Assembly (NCBI RefSeq): GCF_004137355.1
Contig: NZ_SDVB01000196.1
Coordinates: 124,001 to 188,000 of the forward strand
Direction: 5' to 3'
Source of the DNA: Ciceribacter ferrooxidans
Lineage (GTDB): Bacteria > Pseudomonadota > Alphaproteobacteria > Rhizobiales > Rhizobiaceae
DNA length: 64,000 nt
The translations under genes were made by a program, and so were the position numbers. This document shows, in pieces, positions 17,522-25,761 of the stretch. Below the pieces are notes generated by a model that saw nothing but the letters and a program-made list of their open reading frames with translations, was not told the DNA's origin and searched no databases. The first letter of the stretch is position 1. Every line of letters begins with the position of its first letter.

Positions 17522-17558
17522 TGACGCCTACGTCATTTTATTATTGACGCATGCGTCA
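17522..17558. promoter_or_regulatory. Tandem TetR operators overlapping a promoter
   Basis: Two palindromes of one design lie 23 bp apart: TGACG-CCTA-CGTCA at 17522-17535 and the perfect TGACGCATGCGTCA at 17545-17558. The second overlaps a -35-like TTGACG at 17544-17549, with AATCAT 17 bp further as a possible -10 for the monooxygenase. Position between divergent tetR and its neighbour supports an operator role. Confidence 0.65.
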
Positions 17559-17599
17559 TTTTTATCAATCATCACATCGCTTCAGGGAGGAGAAAGCAC

Positions 17600-18942
17600 A
17601 TGCAAAAGCGCGTTGCCGTCATCGGCGCCGGCCCCGCCGGAATCACCGCCATCAAGAACTTCACGGATCTGGGCTTTGACGTCACGGGTTTCGATCGCTG
17701 CCAGGGTGTCGGCGGCAACTGGCGTTTCGACGACCCGACGGGCCATTCGAGCGTCTTCGAGACGACCCACATCATCAGCTCGAAATACACCTCATCCTAC
17801 GAGGATTTCCCATTGCCGACAGATGCGGCTGACTACCCGTCACACCGGATCCTGGCCCGCTACTTCGAGGATTATGCGCGGACGTTCGACGTGCCCAAAC
17901 ATATTCACTTCGAGACGGAAGTGGTGGCCTGCCGACCGGCACCCGGAGACCTCTGGTCGGTGAGCTGGCAATGATCCGGTGAGGAGGATGTCCGGACCGA
18001 GGTCTTCGACGCCGTCTGCATCTGCAACGGCCACCATCACACGCCGAACATGCCGAGCTATCCCGGCACGTTCACCGGCACCTTTATCCACTCGCACGAC
18101 TATAAGCGGGCGGCTCCCTTCGCAGGCCAGCGGGTGCTGGTCATCGGCGGTGGCAATTCGGCGTGCGACGTAGCCGTGGAAACGGCGCGCGTTTCCGAAA
18201 AGACCGCCATCAGTTGGCGGAGGGGGTACTATCTCGTTCCGAAATTCCTTTTCGGCAAGCCGATCGACTCAATCTTCTATCGCTTCACCTGGCTTCCGAA
18301 GTCACTCCAACTGCGGCTGTTCGAATGGCTCCTGAATTTCCTGCAGGGACGCAACAGAGACATCGGCCTGCCGGATCCGGACCACCGGATCATGGCAACC
18401 CATCCGACACTCAATTCGGACCTCTATCTCGCCCTTCGCCACGGCAAGGTGCAGCCGAAGCGCGACATCGCCCGCTTCGAGGGCAAGCGGGTCCACTTCG
18501 TCGACGGAACCTCCGAAGAGTTCGACACGATCATCGCCTGCACCGGCTACAAGATCGCCCACACCTTCCTCGATCCCGCGCTGATCGACCTCTCACGCGG
18601 TCCGGTCCGGCTCTACCAGCGGATGATCCCGGAAAAGCTGAAGAACATCTATTTCATGGGTCTCTTCCAGCCGATCGGCTGCATCTGGCCGGGGGCGGAA
18701 CTGCAAGCGAAGCTCGCCGCGCGCCATCTCGCAGGCCTGTGGTCGCCGTCGAAGCCTCTCGGCACGTTGATCGACGAGGAATTGGCCGACCCGATTTCCG
18801 TCAGGTGGCCTCGCAGCGCCACACGATCACCGTCAACGACATGGCCTTCCGCAAGCGGCTGAAGCGCGAGATCGCCCGCTCGAAACCGGCACCGGGCGCG
18901 GCCCGGATCGCCAGATCTCCGCTTGCCGTGGCAGCCGAATGA
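17600..18942 (+). pseudogene. Flavin-containing monooxygenase, disrupted twice
   Basis: Remnant of a class B flavoprotein monooxygenase (FMO/Baeyer-Villiger type). The FAD-binding GAGPAG is near residue 10, the FMO fingerprint FxGxxxHxxxY (FTGTFIHSHDY) near residue 160, and the NADPH-binding GGGNSACD near residue 185. An in-frame TGA at 17972-17974 (after WSVSWQ) cuts the protein at 124 aa, although homology resumes at once in the same frame. A second lesion, one base missing in the C run at 18790-18792, moves the C-terminus (VASQRHTITVNDMAF) to another frame that ends at 18942. GGAGG precedes the ATG. The true stop overlaps the hydrolase start, showing the ancestral operon. Confidence 0.87.
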
Positions 18943-19847
18943 AGAGCGTCGAGCACAGTACGATCAATGGGAAGGCGGGCGCGCTCGGCGTCCGCCGCCA
19001 GGGACCGCGAGGCGAGGCTGCGAAGGGGCAACTGCTGTTCCTTCACGGCGCCTGGTCCTCGACCTGGTACTGGGACACGCACTTCATGCCCCACTTCGCC
19101 GAGGCCGGATACGACTGCATCGCGGTCAATCTTCGTGCACATGGCGACAGCGAGGGCGAAATCCGGTTCGCCACGATCGAAAACTACATCGACGACGTGA
19201 ACCAGTTGGTCGGATTACTCGACCGGCCCGTGCTGATCGGCCACTCGATGGGCGGCTTCATTGCACAGCACATCGCGGCGCGACAGGCGGTGCGCGGACT
19301 AGTCCTGCTCGCGTCGGTGCCCCATTACGGCTGTTGGAGCGGCTTCCTCAACGTGGTGCGGACGACACCGTCCGGCGTTCTGCGCTGTCTTTGGACCGGC
19401 GACCTGACGCCGATCGTCACCAATCCTGACGCAGCGCGCTCGCTGATGTTTTCCCGCGGACCGCTGGAGAGCGATATGGACTACATGCTCGATCTCTACG
19501 GGGTGGAATCGATCCCGGCGCTGTTCGGCATGCTGTTCAAACGCGTCCGCGGTCTGCCAGCTGCCTCGACCCCGAGGCTCGTCGTCGGAGCCGACCGTGA
19601 CAGACTGGTCTCGGCAGCCGACGTGCGCCGGACGGCAAGGCGCCTCGGCGTGGAACCGGTGTTCATCCCGAACAGTTCCCACATGCTGACCGTCGATCAT
19701 CGCTGGCGCACAGTGGCAGCCGTCCTGATGGAGTGGCTCACGGTCCATTTCGCCAGGCCCGTGCGCGGCGAGCCGGTCGAGTCGGCAGGCATCGTCGTTT
19801 CCGAGGAAGGAGAAGCGGAGAACACACCTGCCCTGCGCCGAGCATGA
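18939..19847 (+). CDS. Alpha/beta hydrolase
   Basis: 302-aa alpha/beta-fold hydrolase. Visible features are the oxyanion region FLHGAWSSTWYW (about residue 35), the nucleophile elbow GHSMGG (Ser near residue 107), the acid in VVGADRD, and the catalytic His in SSHML. In this context it would act on esters made by the adjacent Baeyer-Villiger-type monooxygenase, but that partner is broken here. The start overlaps the pseudogene stop (ATGA). The last 35 residues, including ARPVRGEPVES, look like an unrelated low-complexity tail. Confidence 0.86.
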   Translation: MKSVEHSTINGKAGALGVRRQGPRGEAAKGQLLFLHGAWSSTWYWDTHFMPHFAEAGYDCIAVNLRAHGDSEGEIRFATIENYIDDVNQLVGLLDRPVLIGHSMGGFIAQHIAARQAVRGLVLLASVPHYGCWSGFLNVVRTTPSGVLRCLWTGDLTPIVTNPDAARSLMFSRGPLESDMDYMLDLYGVESIPALFGMLFKRVRGLPAASTPRLVVGADRDRLVSAADVRRTARRLGVEPVFIPNSSHMLTVDHRWRTVAAVLMEWLTVHFARPVRGEPVESAGIVVSEEGEAENTPALRRA

Positions 19848-19909
19848 TTGTCCTTCCTCGCCCGATCGTGTAGTCAGGCGACCTTCCCGAGGCAGAGGAC
19901 GATACTTCC

Positions 19910-20599
19910 ATGAGCGGTTTCGAGCTGACCATTTTCGATTGTGACGGCGTTCTCGTCGATTCCGAGATCATCGCCGCGAGGGTGGAATCTAAACTTCTCA
20001 ACGAAGCGGGCTACCCGATCTCCGTGGAAGAGATGGGCGAGCGCTTCGCCGGCATGACCTGGAAGAACATCCTGCTCTCGGTCGAAAAGGAAATCGATAT
20101 CCCGCTTTCGGCGAGCCTGCTCGACAAGTCCGAAACGCTGCTCGACCAGCGCCTCGCCCGCGAGGTCAAGATCATCGAGGGCGTCAGCTTCGCGCTCTCG
20201 CGCATCGAAGGCCCGCGCTGCATCTGCTCCAACTCTTCCGTCCACCGCCTCGACAGCATGCTGACGAAAGTCGGCCTCAAGGAGCAGTTCGCACCGAACA
20301 TCTTCTCGGCCAAGGACCTCGGCGCCGACCGCGTCAAGCCGAAGCCGGACATCTATCTGCACGCGCTCTCGCAGATGGGCGTCGCGGCGAAGAAGGCGGT
20401 CGTCGTCGAGGATTCGGTCCACGGCGTGCACGCCGCGCGCGATGCCGGCATCCGCGTCATCGGCTTCACCGGCGCCTCGCACACCTATCCCTCCCATGCC
20501 GACCGGCTGACCGATGCCGGCGCCGAGACGGTGATCTCCCGCATGGTCGACCTGCCGGCGGTCATCGCCGCAATGGAGAGCTGGTCGGGCCTCGTCTGA
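19910..20599 (+). CDS. HAD-superfamily IA phosphatase
   Basis: 229-aa haloacid dehalogenase-like hydrolase of the phosphoglycolate phosphatase / beta-phosphoglucomutase group. Motif I is FDCDGVLVDSE at residues 9-19 and motif II ICSNSS. The Lys is in DRVKPKPDIY, and motif IV is VVEDSVHGVHAARDAG. A four-helix cap follows motif I. The substrate cannot be assigned. It converges with the lipid kinase gene with 1 nt between the stops. Confidence 0.87.
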   Translation: MSGFELTIFDCDGVLVDSEIIAARVESKLLNEAGYPISVEEMGERFAGMTWKNILLSVEKEIDIPLSASLLDKSETLLDQRLAREVKIIEGVSFALSRIEGPRCICSNSSVHRLDSMLTKVGLKEQFAPNIFSAKDLGADRVKPKPDIYLHALSQMGVAAKKAVVVEDSVHGVHAARDAGIRVIGFTGASHTYPSHADRLTDAGAETVISRMVDLPAVIAAMESWSGLV

Positions 20600-20600
20600 A

Positions 20601-21518
20601 CTAGATCTTCAGCGTCAGCGCCGCCGGCTTCATCTCGAAGGAGGCGGCAATGCTTCCCGGCGTCTCGCCGTCCGCCTCCAACAGCGCCGGCCGATCGTCG
20701 AGCGGCTCTGCCAGGACCGAACGCGCCCGGTAGAAATGGACCTTCGGATCGCCGACATGGGCGCCCGAATAGATCTTCTGCAGCAGCATCAGGGTCTCGA
20801 GCGTCGGGGCGCCGCCGAGAACCGCGACCTCGAAGAGCCCGTCGGAAAGGTCGGCGGCCGGCGCGACATGCATGCCGCCGCCGAACCAGCCGCCGTTGGC
20901 GACCGCCACCGTGGTCACCGGGCCGGCATGCACCTCGCGGCCGTCGAGCACGAGCCGCACGCCGCGCGGCCGGTAGCGCAGGATCGACCGCAGTGAATGG
21001 ACGAAGAAGCGCAGCGATCCGGGAAGCCAGCCGCCGCGCTCGGCCGCGTTGACCGAGCGCACGACCTCGCCCGAGACGCCGAAGCTCGCGATATTGATGA
21101 AATGACGCCCGGTGGTCGCGCCATCCTCCGCACGGCAACGCAGGAAGCCGGCATCGACTTTTCGCACAGGCGCGCGGGCGATCGCTTCGGCGATTGCAGC
21201 CGGCTGGCGAGGCAGGTCGAAATTGCGGGCAAAGTCGCCGCCGGTTCCGGCCGGAACGAAGGCAAGCGGCGTGTCGGGACGCGAGGACGAGAGAATGCCG
21301 TCGGCCACCTCGCTGATCGTGCCGTCGCCGCCGACAGCGATCACGAGGTCGACACCGGCCTCGACTATGCGACGCGCCAGGAGCGGCGTGCCCCCGGCGA
21401 CCGTCTCATGCTCCTCGATTGCCGGAAAATGCCGGTCGAGCTCGCGCCTGACGCGCAGCCAGCCCGCCTGCCCCGAGCGCCCACCCGAGACGGGATTCCT
21501 GATGATGGCGACCTTCAC
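20601..21518 (-). CDS. Diacylglycerol kinase-family lipid kinase
   Basis: 305-aa cytoplasmic or membrane-associated kinase of the YegS/DgkB group. The diagnostic DAGK catalytic motifs are present: RNPVSGG at the N-terminus, AVGGDGTISEVADG near residue 70, PAGTGGDFARNF near residue 100, and the C-terminal beta-sandwich with VANGGWFGGGM and EADGETPG. It probably phosphorylates diacylglycerol or a sphingoid-like lipid. I chose the GTG at 21518 as the first codon before VAIIRNPVSGG; a GGGG-rich tract precedes it. The open frame extends 24 codons further but reads as intergenic sequence. Confidence 0.88.
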   Translation of the reverse strand: MKVAIIRNPVSGGRSGQAGWLRVRRELDRHFPAIEEHETVAGGTPLLARRIVEAGVDLVIAVGGDGTISEVADGILSSSRPDTPLAFVPAGTGGDFARNFDLPRQPAAIAEAIARAPVRKVDAGFLRCRAEDGATTGRHFINIASFGVSGEVVRSVNAAERGGWLPGSLRFFVHSLRSILRYRPRGVRLVLDGREVHAGPVTTVAVANGGWFGGGMHVAPAADLSDGLFEVAVLGGAPTLETLMLLQKIYSGAHVGDPKVHFYRARSVLAEPLDDRPALLEADGETPGSIAASFEMKPAALTLKI

Positions 21519-21620
21519 CCCTGCCCCCGACTTGCAAGGACCGCCACCTCCCCTCAAAGGCGGACGATCCGTGCGGCAAACGGCCGGCAAAAACCGACCT
21601 CCCCGCGAAATTCCTTGTGA

Positions 21621-22169
21621 TTACTTGGTCTTGTAAGGACCTTCGTCGAACCCGACCTGCACCTTGGTAAGCCCCGAAACGTCGCCGGGCACCGTCACCT
21701 GCTTGGTGAAGAGGAACTGGCTCGCCTGTGCGGCATCGGCAAGGCTCGCCTCGAACTGGGTGAGCTCGGTATAGACGACCTTGTCGCCGTCGGTGACCGC
21801 CACGCGGATCGGCATCTTCAGCGTGCCCGCCTTGCCCATCGGACCGGCGACCAGGCGGCCCTGGATCATGACGTTGATCGTCAGCTGCGTCTCGTCGCGG
21901 CTGCAGGAACGGGTCGTGTCGGCGAGCGAGGCCTGGTAGACGACCTTCGCCGGGTCGTCCTTGCCGCCCTTGGCATAGGTGCGGTAGTAGGCCGTACCGT
22001 CACGCAACGCGATCGTCGGGCAGAGGCCCTGCACCACGGGAGCGGCGGCGGGCGTTGCGGCCGGCTTGTCGGCGCCGTTGAGAGCGGAGCCGGGATTGCC
22101 GGCATTGCAGCCCGCCAGGGCAATCAACAAGGATGCGGCCAAAATCCCGCGCGAGACTTTCAAAGACAC
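21621..22169 (-). CDS. Hypothetical lipoprotein
   Basis: 182-aa exported lipoprotein of unknown function. The signal peptide ends in a clear lipobox LAGC (Cys about residue 21), followed by a Pro/Ala-rich linker and a beta-rich domain with two further cysteines (GLCPTI, SCSRD). GTG at 22169 is preferred because GGAAGG lies 9 nt upstream and the signal peptide then has normal length. It is divergent from thrC. Confidence 0.78.
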   Translation of the reverse strand: MSLKVSRGILAASLLIALAGCNAGNPGSALNGADKPAATPAAAPVVQGLCPTIALRDGTAYYRTYAKGGKDDPAKVVYQASLADTTRSCSRDETQLTINVMIQGRLVAGPMGKAGTLKMPIRVAVTDGDKVVYTELTQFEASLADAAQASQFLFTKQVTVPGDVSGLTKVQVGFDEGPYKTK

Positions 22170-22357
22170 GATTCCGAACCTTCCCCATTTCAGGCTGCGC
22201 GCAGCCAAAAACCATTCCAATTGAGGCCTTTTCACGACCCTTGCGGATGGTCTATATCAGCGGCGCAGCGAAAAATCGATCCGGTCGCCGGTGTTTCGCT
22301 TCAATTTTCGGCCTCGTGCGGGCCTTCGAAGGCAAGCCTTCATTCCCGACAGCAAGG

Positions 22358-23758
22358 ATGACACTCTTGGAATACATCTCTACCCGGGGCCAGGCCCCCA
22401 GCCTCGGCTTCTGCGATGCACTCCTCGCGGGGCTTGCCCGCGACGGTGGTCTCTACGTGCCGCGCGAGTGGCCGAAGCTCTCGAAGAAGGAGATCCGCGC
22501 GCTTCGGGGCAAGAGCTACCAGGAGGTCGCCTTCGCGGTCCTGCGGCCCTTCGTCGGCGACGAGATCAAGGCCGACGTCTTCCGGGCGATGATCGACGAG
22601 GCCTATGCGACCTTCCGGCATCCGGCGGTCACCCCGCTCGTGCAGACCGGCCCGAACGCCTTCGTGCTCGAACTCTTCCACGGCTCCACGCTCGCCTTCA
22701 AGGACGTCGCGATGCAGCTTCTGGCGCGGCTGATGGACCATGTTCTCGCCGAGCGCGGCGAGCGGGCGACCATCGTCGGCGCCACCTCGGGTGACACCGG
22801 CGGCGCGGCGATCGACGCCTTCGCCGGCCGTTCCCGCACCGACGTCTTCATCCTCTTCCCGCACGAAAAAGTCTCGCCGGTGCAGCAGCGGCAGATGACC
22901 ACCTGCAAAGCCGACAATGTCCATGCGCTCGCCATCCGCGGCAATTTCGACGACTGCCAGAATCTCGTGAAGGCGATGTTCAACGATGCGGCCTTCCGCG
23001 ACCGGCTGCGCATCTCCGGCGTCAACTCGATCAACTGGGCGCGGATCATGGCGCAGGTGGTCTATTACTTCACCGCCGCGCTCACCCTCGGCGGCCCGGA
23101 CCGGAAGATCTCGTTCACCGTGCCGACCGGCAATTTCGGTGACGTCTTCGCCGGCTATGTCGCCAAGAAGATGGGCCTGCCGATCGACCGGCTGGTGATC
23201 GCCACCAACGAGAACGACATCCTCGCCCGGACGTTAAAGGGCGGCCGTTACGAGATGCGCGGCGTCTCGGCGACCACCTCGCCGTCGATGGACATCCAGA
23301 TCTCCTCGAACTTCGAGCGGCTGCTTTTCGAGGCCTATGACCGCGACGACGCGGCGGTCCGCGCCGCGATGGAGAGCCTCAGGCAATCCGGCGCCTTCGA
23401 GATCAAGGAGCGGGCGCTGAAGGCGATCCGCAAGGATTTCCGCGCTGCCCGCGCCAGCGAAAAGCAGGTGGCGAAGACGATCCGCACGACGCTCGCCGAG
23501 ACCGGCTACCTGCTCGATCCGCACACCGCCGTCGGCGTTTTCGCCGCCGCCAAGTTCGAGCGTTCGGCAAGCCCGATGGTGACGCTTGCGACCGCCCACC
23601 CGGCGAAATTCCCCGCCGCGGTAAAATCCGCAAGCGGTATTGACCCGGCGCTTCCGACGTGGCTTGCTGACCTGATGGACCGGGAGGAACGTTTCGACAT
23701 TCTCGATGCAGAGCTTAAAGCCGTTGAAACCTTCATCGGCCAGCATGCCCGCGCGTAA
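22358..23758 (+). CDS. thrC: Threonine synthase
   Basis: PLP enzyme converting O-phospho-homoserine to threonine, the last step of threonine synthesis. The 466-aa protein has the long N-terminal domain of the proteobacterial form (YISTRGQAPSLGFCDALLAGLARDGGLYVPREWP). The PLP Lys lies in HGSTLAFKDVAMQL (near residue 114), with ATSGDTGGAA for phosphate binding and VPTGNFGD near residue 258. The start at 22358 is the first Met before the conserved N-terminus; AAGG is very close to it. Its partner thrB is about 9 kb away, so the pathway genes are not in one operon. Confidence 0.96.
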   Translation: MTLLEYISTRGQAPSLGFCDALLAGLARDGGLYVPREWPKLSKKEIRALRGKSYQEVAFAVLRPFVGDEIKADVFRAMIDEAYATFRHPAVTPLVQTGPNAFVLELFHGSTLAFKDVAMQLLARLMDHVLAERGERATIVGATSGDTGGAAIDAFAGRSRTDVFILFPHEKVSPVQQRQMTTCKADNVHALAIRGNFDDCQNLVKAMFNDAAFRDRLRISGVNSINWARIMAQVVYYFTAALTLGGPDRKISFTVPTGNFGDVFAGYVAKKMGLPIDRLVIATNENDILARTLKGGRYEMRGVSATTSPSMDIQISSNFERLLFEAYDRDDAAVRAAMESLRQSGAFEIKERALKAIRKDFRAARASEKQVAKTIRTTLAETGYLLDPHTAVGVFAAAKFERSASPMVTLATAHPAKFPAAVKSASGIDPALPTWLADLMDREERFDILDAELKAVETFIGQHARA

Positions 23759-23785
23759 ACGTAAACCAGGCGTAGAAAGACAGAT

Positions 23786-25084
23786 ATGAAGGTTGAGTGT
23801 ACCCGGTTGCCCTCCGGGCTGACCGTCGTGACGGAGAGGATGCCGCACCTTGAAAGTGTGGCGCTCGGCACCTGGATCAAGTCCGGCGCCCGCAACGAAA
23901 CGCCGGACGAGCACGGCATCGCCCATCTGCTCGAACACATGGCCTTCAAGGGCACGACGAGCCGCAGCGCCCGCGACATCGCCGAGCAGATCGAGAACGT
24001 CGGCGGCGAACTCAACGCCGCAACCTCGACCGAAACCACCGCCTATTATGCCCGCGTGCTCAAGGACCACGTCCCGCTCGCGGTCGACATCCTCTCCGAC
24101 ATCCTGACGGACTCGCTCTTCGACGAGGACGAGCTTGCGCGCGAGAAGCAGGTGATCCTGCAGGAGATCGGCGCGGCGAACGACACGCCGGACGACGTCG
24201 TCTTCGACCGCTTCTCCGAGATCGCCTTCCGCGACCAGACGCTCGGGCGCCCGATCCTCGGCACGCCGGACACGGTCAAGGCCTTCACCAGCGACGAGAT
24301 CCGCGGCTATCTCTCCCGCAACTACACCACCGACCGCATGTTCGTCGTCGCCGCCGGCGCCGTCGATCATGACGCCTTCGTCCGCCAGGTCGAGGACCGC
24401 TATGCCTCCCTGCCGACCAAGGCCTCCGCGACGCCGGTCATGGAGCCCGCCCGCTATACCGGCGGCGAGGCGCGCGAGACCCGCGACCTCATGGATGCAC
24501 AGGTGCTGATCGGCTTCGAGGGCCGCGCCTACCATGTGCGCGACTTCTACTGCTCGCAGGTGCTCGCCAACATCCTCGGCGGCGGCATGTCCTCGCGGCT
24601 CTTCCAGGAGGTGCGCGAATTCCGCGGCCTCTGCTACTCGGTCTATGCCTTCCATTGGGGCTTTTCCGATACCGGCATCTTCGGCATCCATGCGGCGACC
24701 GGCGGCGAGAACCTGCCGGAGCTCGTGCCCGTCATCATCCAGGAGCTGCGCAAGGCCTCGCAGTCGATCGACCAGCAGGAAATCGACCGTTCGCGTGCCC
24801 AGATCCGCGCACAGCTTCTGATGGGGCAGGAAAGCCCGGCGGCGCGCGCCGGCCAGATCGCCCGCCAGATGATGCTCTACGGCCGCCCGATCTCCAACCA
24901 GGAGATGATGGAGCGCCTCGAAGGCATCACCACCGAGCGCCTCACCGATCTCGCCGGCCGGCTGTTCTTCGACACGGTGCCGACGCTTTCGGCGATCGGC
25001 CCGCTTGAACAGCTCGCGCCGATGGACGAGATCGCCGGCGCCCTGTCGCTCGGCGATCGATCGGCCCGCAAGGCCGCCATATAA
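23786..25084 (+). CDS. M16 family zinc metallopeptidase
   Basis: 432-aa insulinase / mitochondrial-processing-peptidase-like protease. The inverted zinc motif HxxEH is complete (HLLEH, residues 47-51), with the third Glu ligand downstream in LQEIGAANDTPDD, and a second M16 domain in the C-terminal half (SSRLFQEVREFRGLCYSVY). It is closest in pattern to the rhizobial PqqL/RPP-like proteins next to thrC. No signal peptide is seen, so a cytoplasmic location is likely. It starts 27 nt after thrC and is probably co-transcribed. Confidence 0.92.
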   Translation: MKVECTRLPSGLTVVTERMPHLESVALGTWIKSGARNETPDEHGIAHLLEHMAFKGTTSRSARDIAEQIENVGGELNAATSTETTAYYARVLKDHVPLAVDILSDILTDSLFDEDELAREKQVILQEIGAANDTPDDVVFDRFSEIAFRDQTLGRPILGTPDTVKAFTSDEIRGYLSRNYTTDRMFVVAAGAVDHDAFVRQVEDRYASLPTKASATPVMEPARYTGGEARETRDLMDAQVLIGFEGRAYHVRDFYCSQVLANILGGGMSSRLFQEVREFRGLCYSVYAFHWGFSDTGIFGIHAATGGENLPELVPVIIQELRKASQSIDQQEIDRSRAQIRAQLLMGQESPAARAGQIARQMMLYGRPISNQEMMERLEGITTERLTDLAGRLFFDTVPTLSAIGPLEQLAPMDEIAGALSLGDRSARKAAI

Positions 25085-25149
25085 GGCGGGCCGACCGCCG
25101 ACGACGACACATGCGGCGGCGTGACCTGCCGCCGATCCGGGGGTGATCG

Positions 25150-25761
25150 ATGGGACGATCGGTGTTTCGGTTTCTGTCACGGCAGCCGGACAAGCCTGAT
25201 CTTGCAAGCGAATTCCATCGCCTGCGCCTGGCGCGCTACAGCGATTTCGAGCAATGGCACGCCCTGCGGTCGGAAAGCCGCAGCTTCCTGCAGCCGTGGG
25301 AACCGAGCTGGCGTCCGGACGATCTCACGGAGAGGGCCTTCCGCGCCCGCGTGCTGCGCAACGAGCAGGAGTATTACGCCGGGCTCGCCGTGCCGCTCTT
25401 CCTTTTTTCTCGCCCCGACGACACGCTGCTCGGCGGCCTGACGATCGGCCTCATCCGGCGCGGCGCCTCGCAAAGCTGCATGATCGGATACTGGATGGGC
25501 GAAAGACATGCGGGACACGGCCATATGTTTGCCGCACTTCAGCTGGCTATTCCATACATATTCAGGGTCCTCGAGTTGCACCGAATTGAAGCAGCCTGTA
25601 TTCCAGACAATCAAAAAAGCATCCGGCTGCTCGAACGGACCGGATTTCAGCGGGAAGGCCTTTTGCGCGAGTATCTTAAAATAAACGGGCAGTGGCGCGA
25701 CCACGCCCTGTATTCCAGACTGGCCGAAACTGCCGGCGGGAACAGGGACAAAGAGCGTTGA
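25150..25761 (+). CDS. GNAT-family N-acetyltransferase (RimJ/RimL type)
   Basis: 203-aa acetyl-CoA-dependent acyltransferase. The fold signature includes IGYWMGERHAGHGHMFAALQLAIPYIF (acetyl-CoA pyrophosphate loop) and RIEAACIPDNQKSIRLLERTGFQREGLLREYLKINGQWRDHALYS, typical of ribosomal-protein alanine N-acetyltransferases of the RimJ class. The actual substrate is unproven. It lies 65 nt after the M16 peptidase, and its stop overlaps the next start (TGATG). Confidence 0.9.
   Translation: MGRSVFRFLSRQPDKPDLASEFHRLRLARYSDFEQWHALRSESRSFLQPWEPSWRPDDLTERAFRARVLRNEQEYYAGLAVPLFLFSRPDDTLLGGLTIGLIRRGASQSCMIGYWMGERHAGHGHMFAALQLAIPYIFRVLELHRIEAACIPDNQKSIRLLERTGFQREGLLREYLKINGQWRDHALYSRLAETAGGNRDKER

Noticed and set aside
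17972-17974. In-frame TGA in the monooxygenase read as selenocysteine or programmed recoding
   Set aside because: The position is not a redox-active site in FMO proteins, no selenocysteine stem-loop is apparent downstream, and a second frameshift in the same gene favours simple decay.
23234-25207. A 657-codon minus-strand frame opposite thrC and the M16 peptidase
   Set aside because: It is antisense to two well-supported genes, shows biased composition without motifs, and has no ribosome site.
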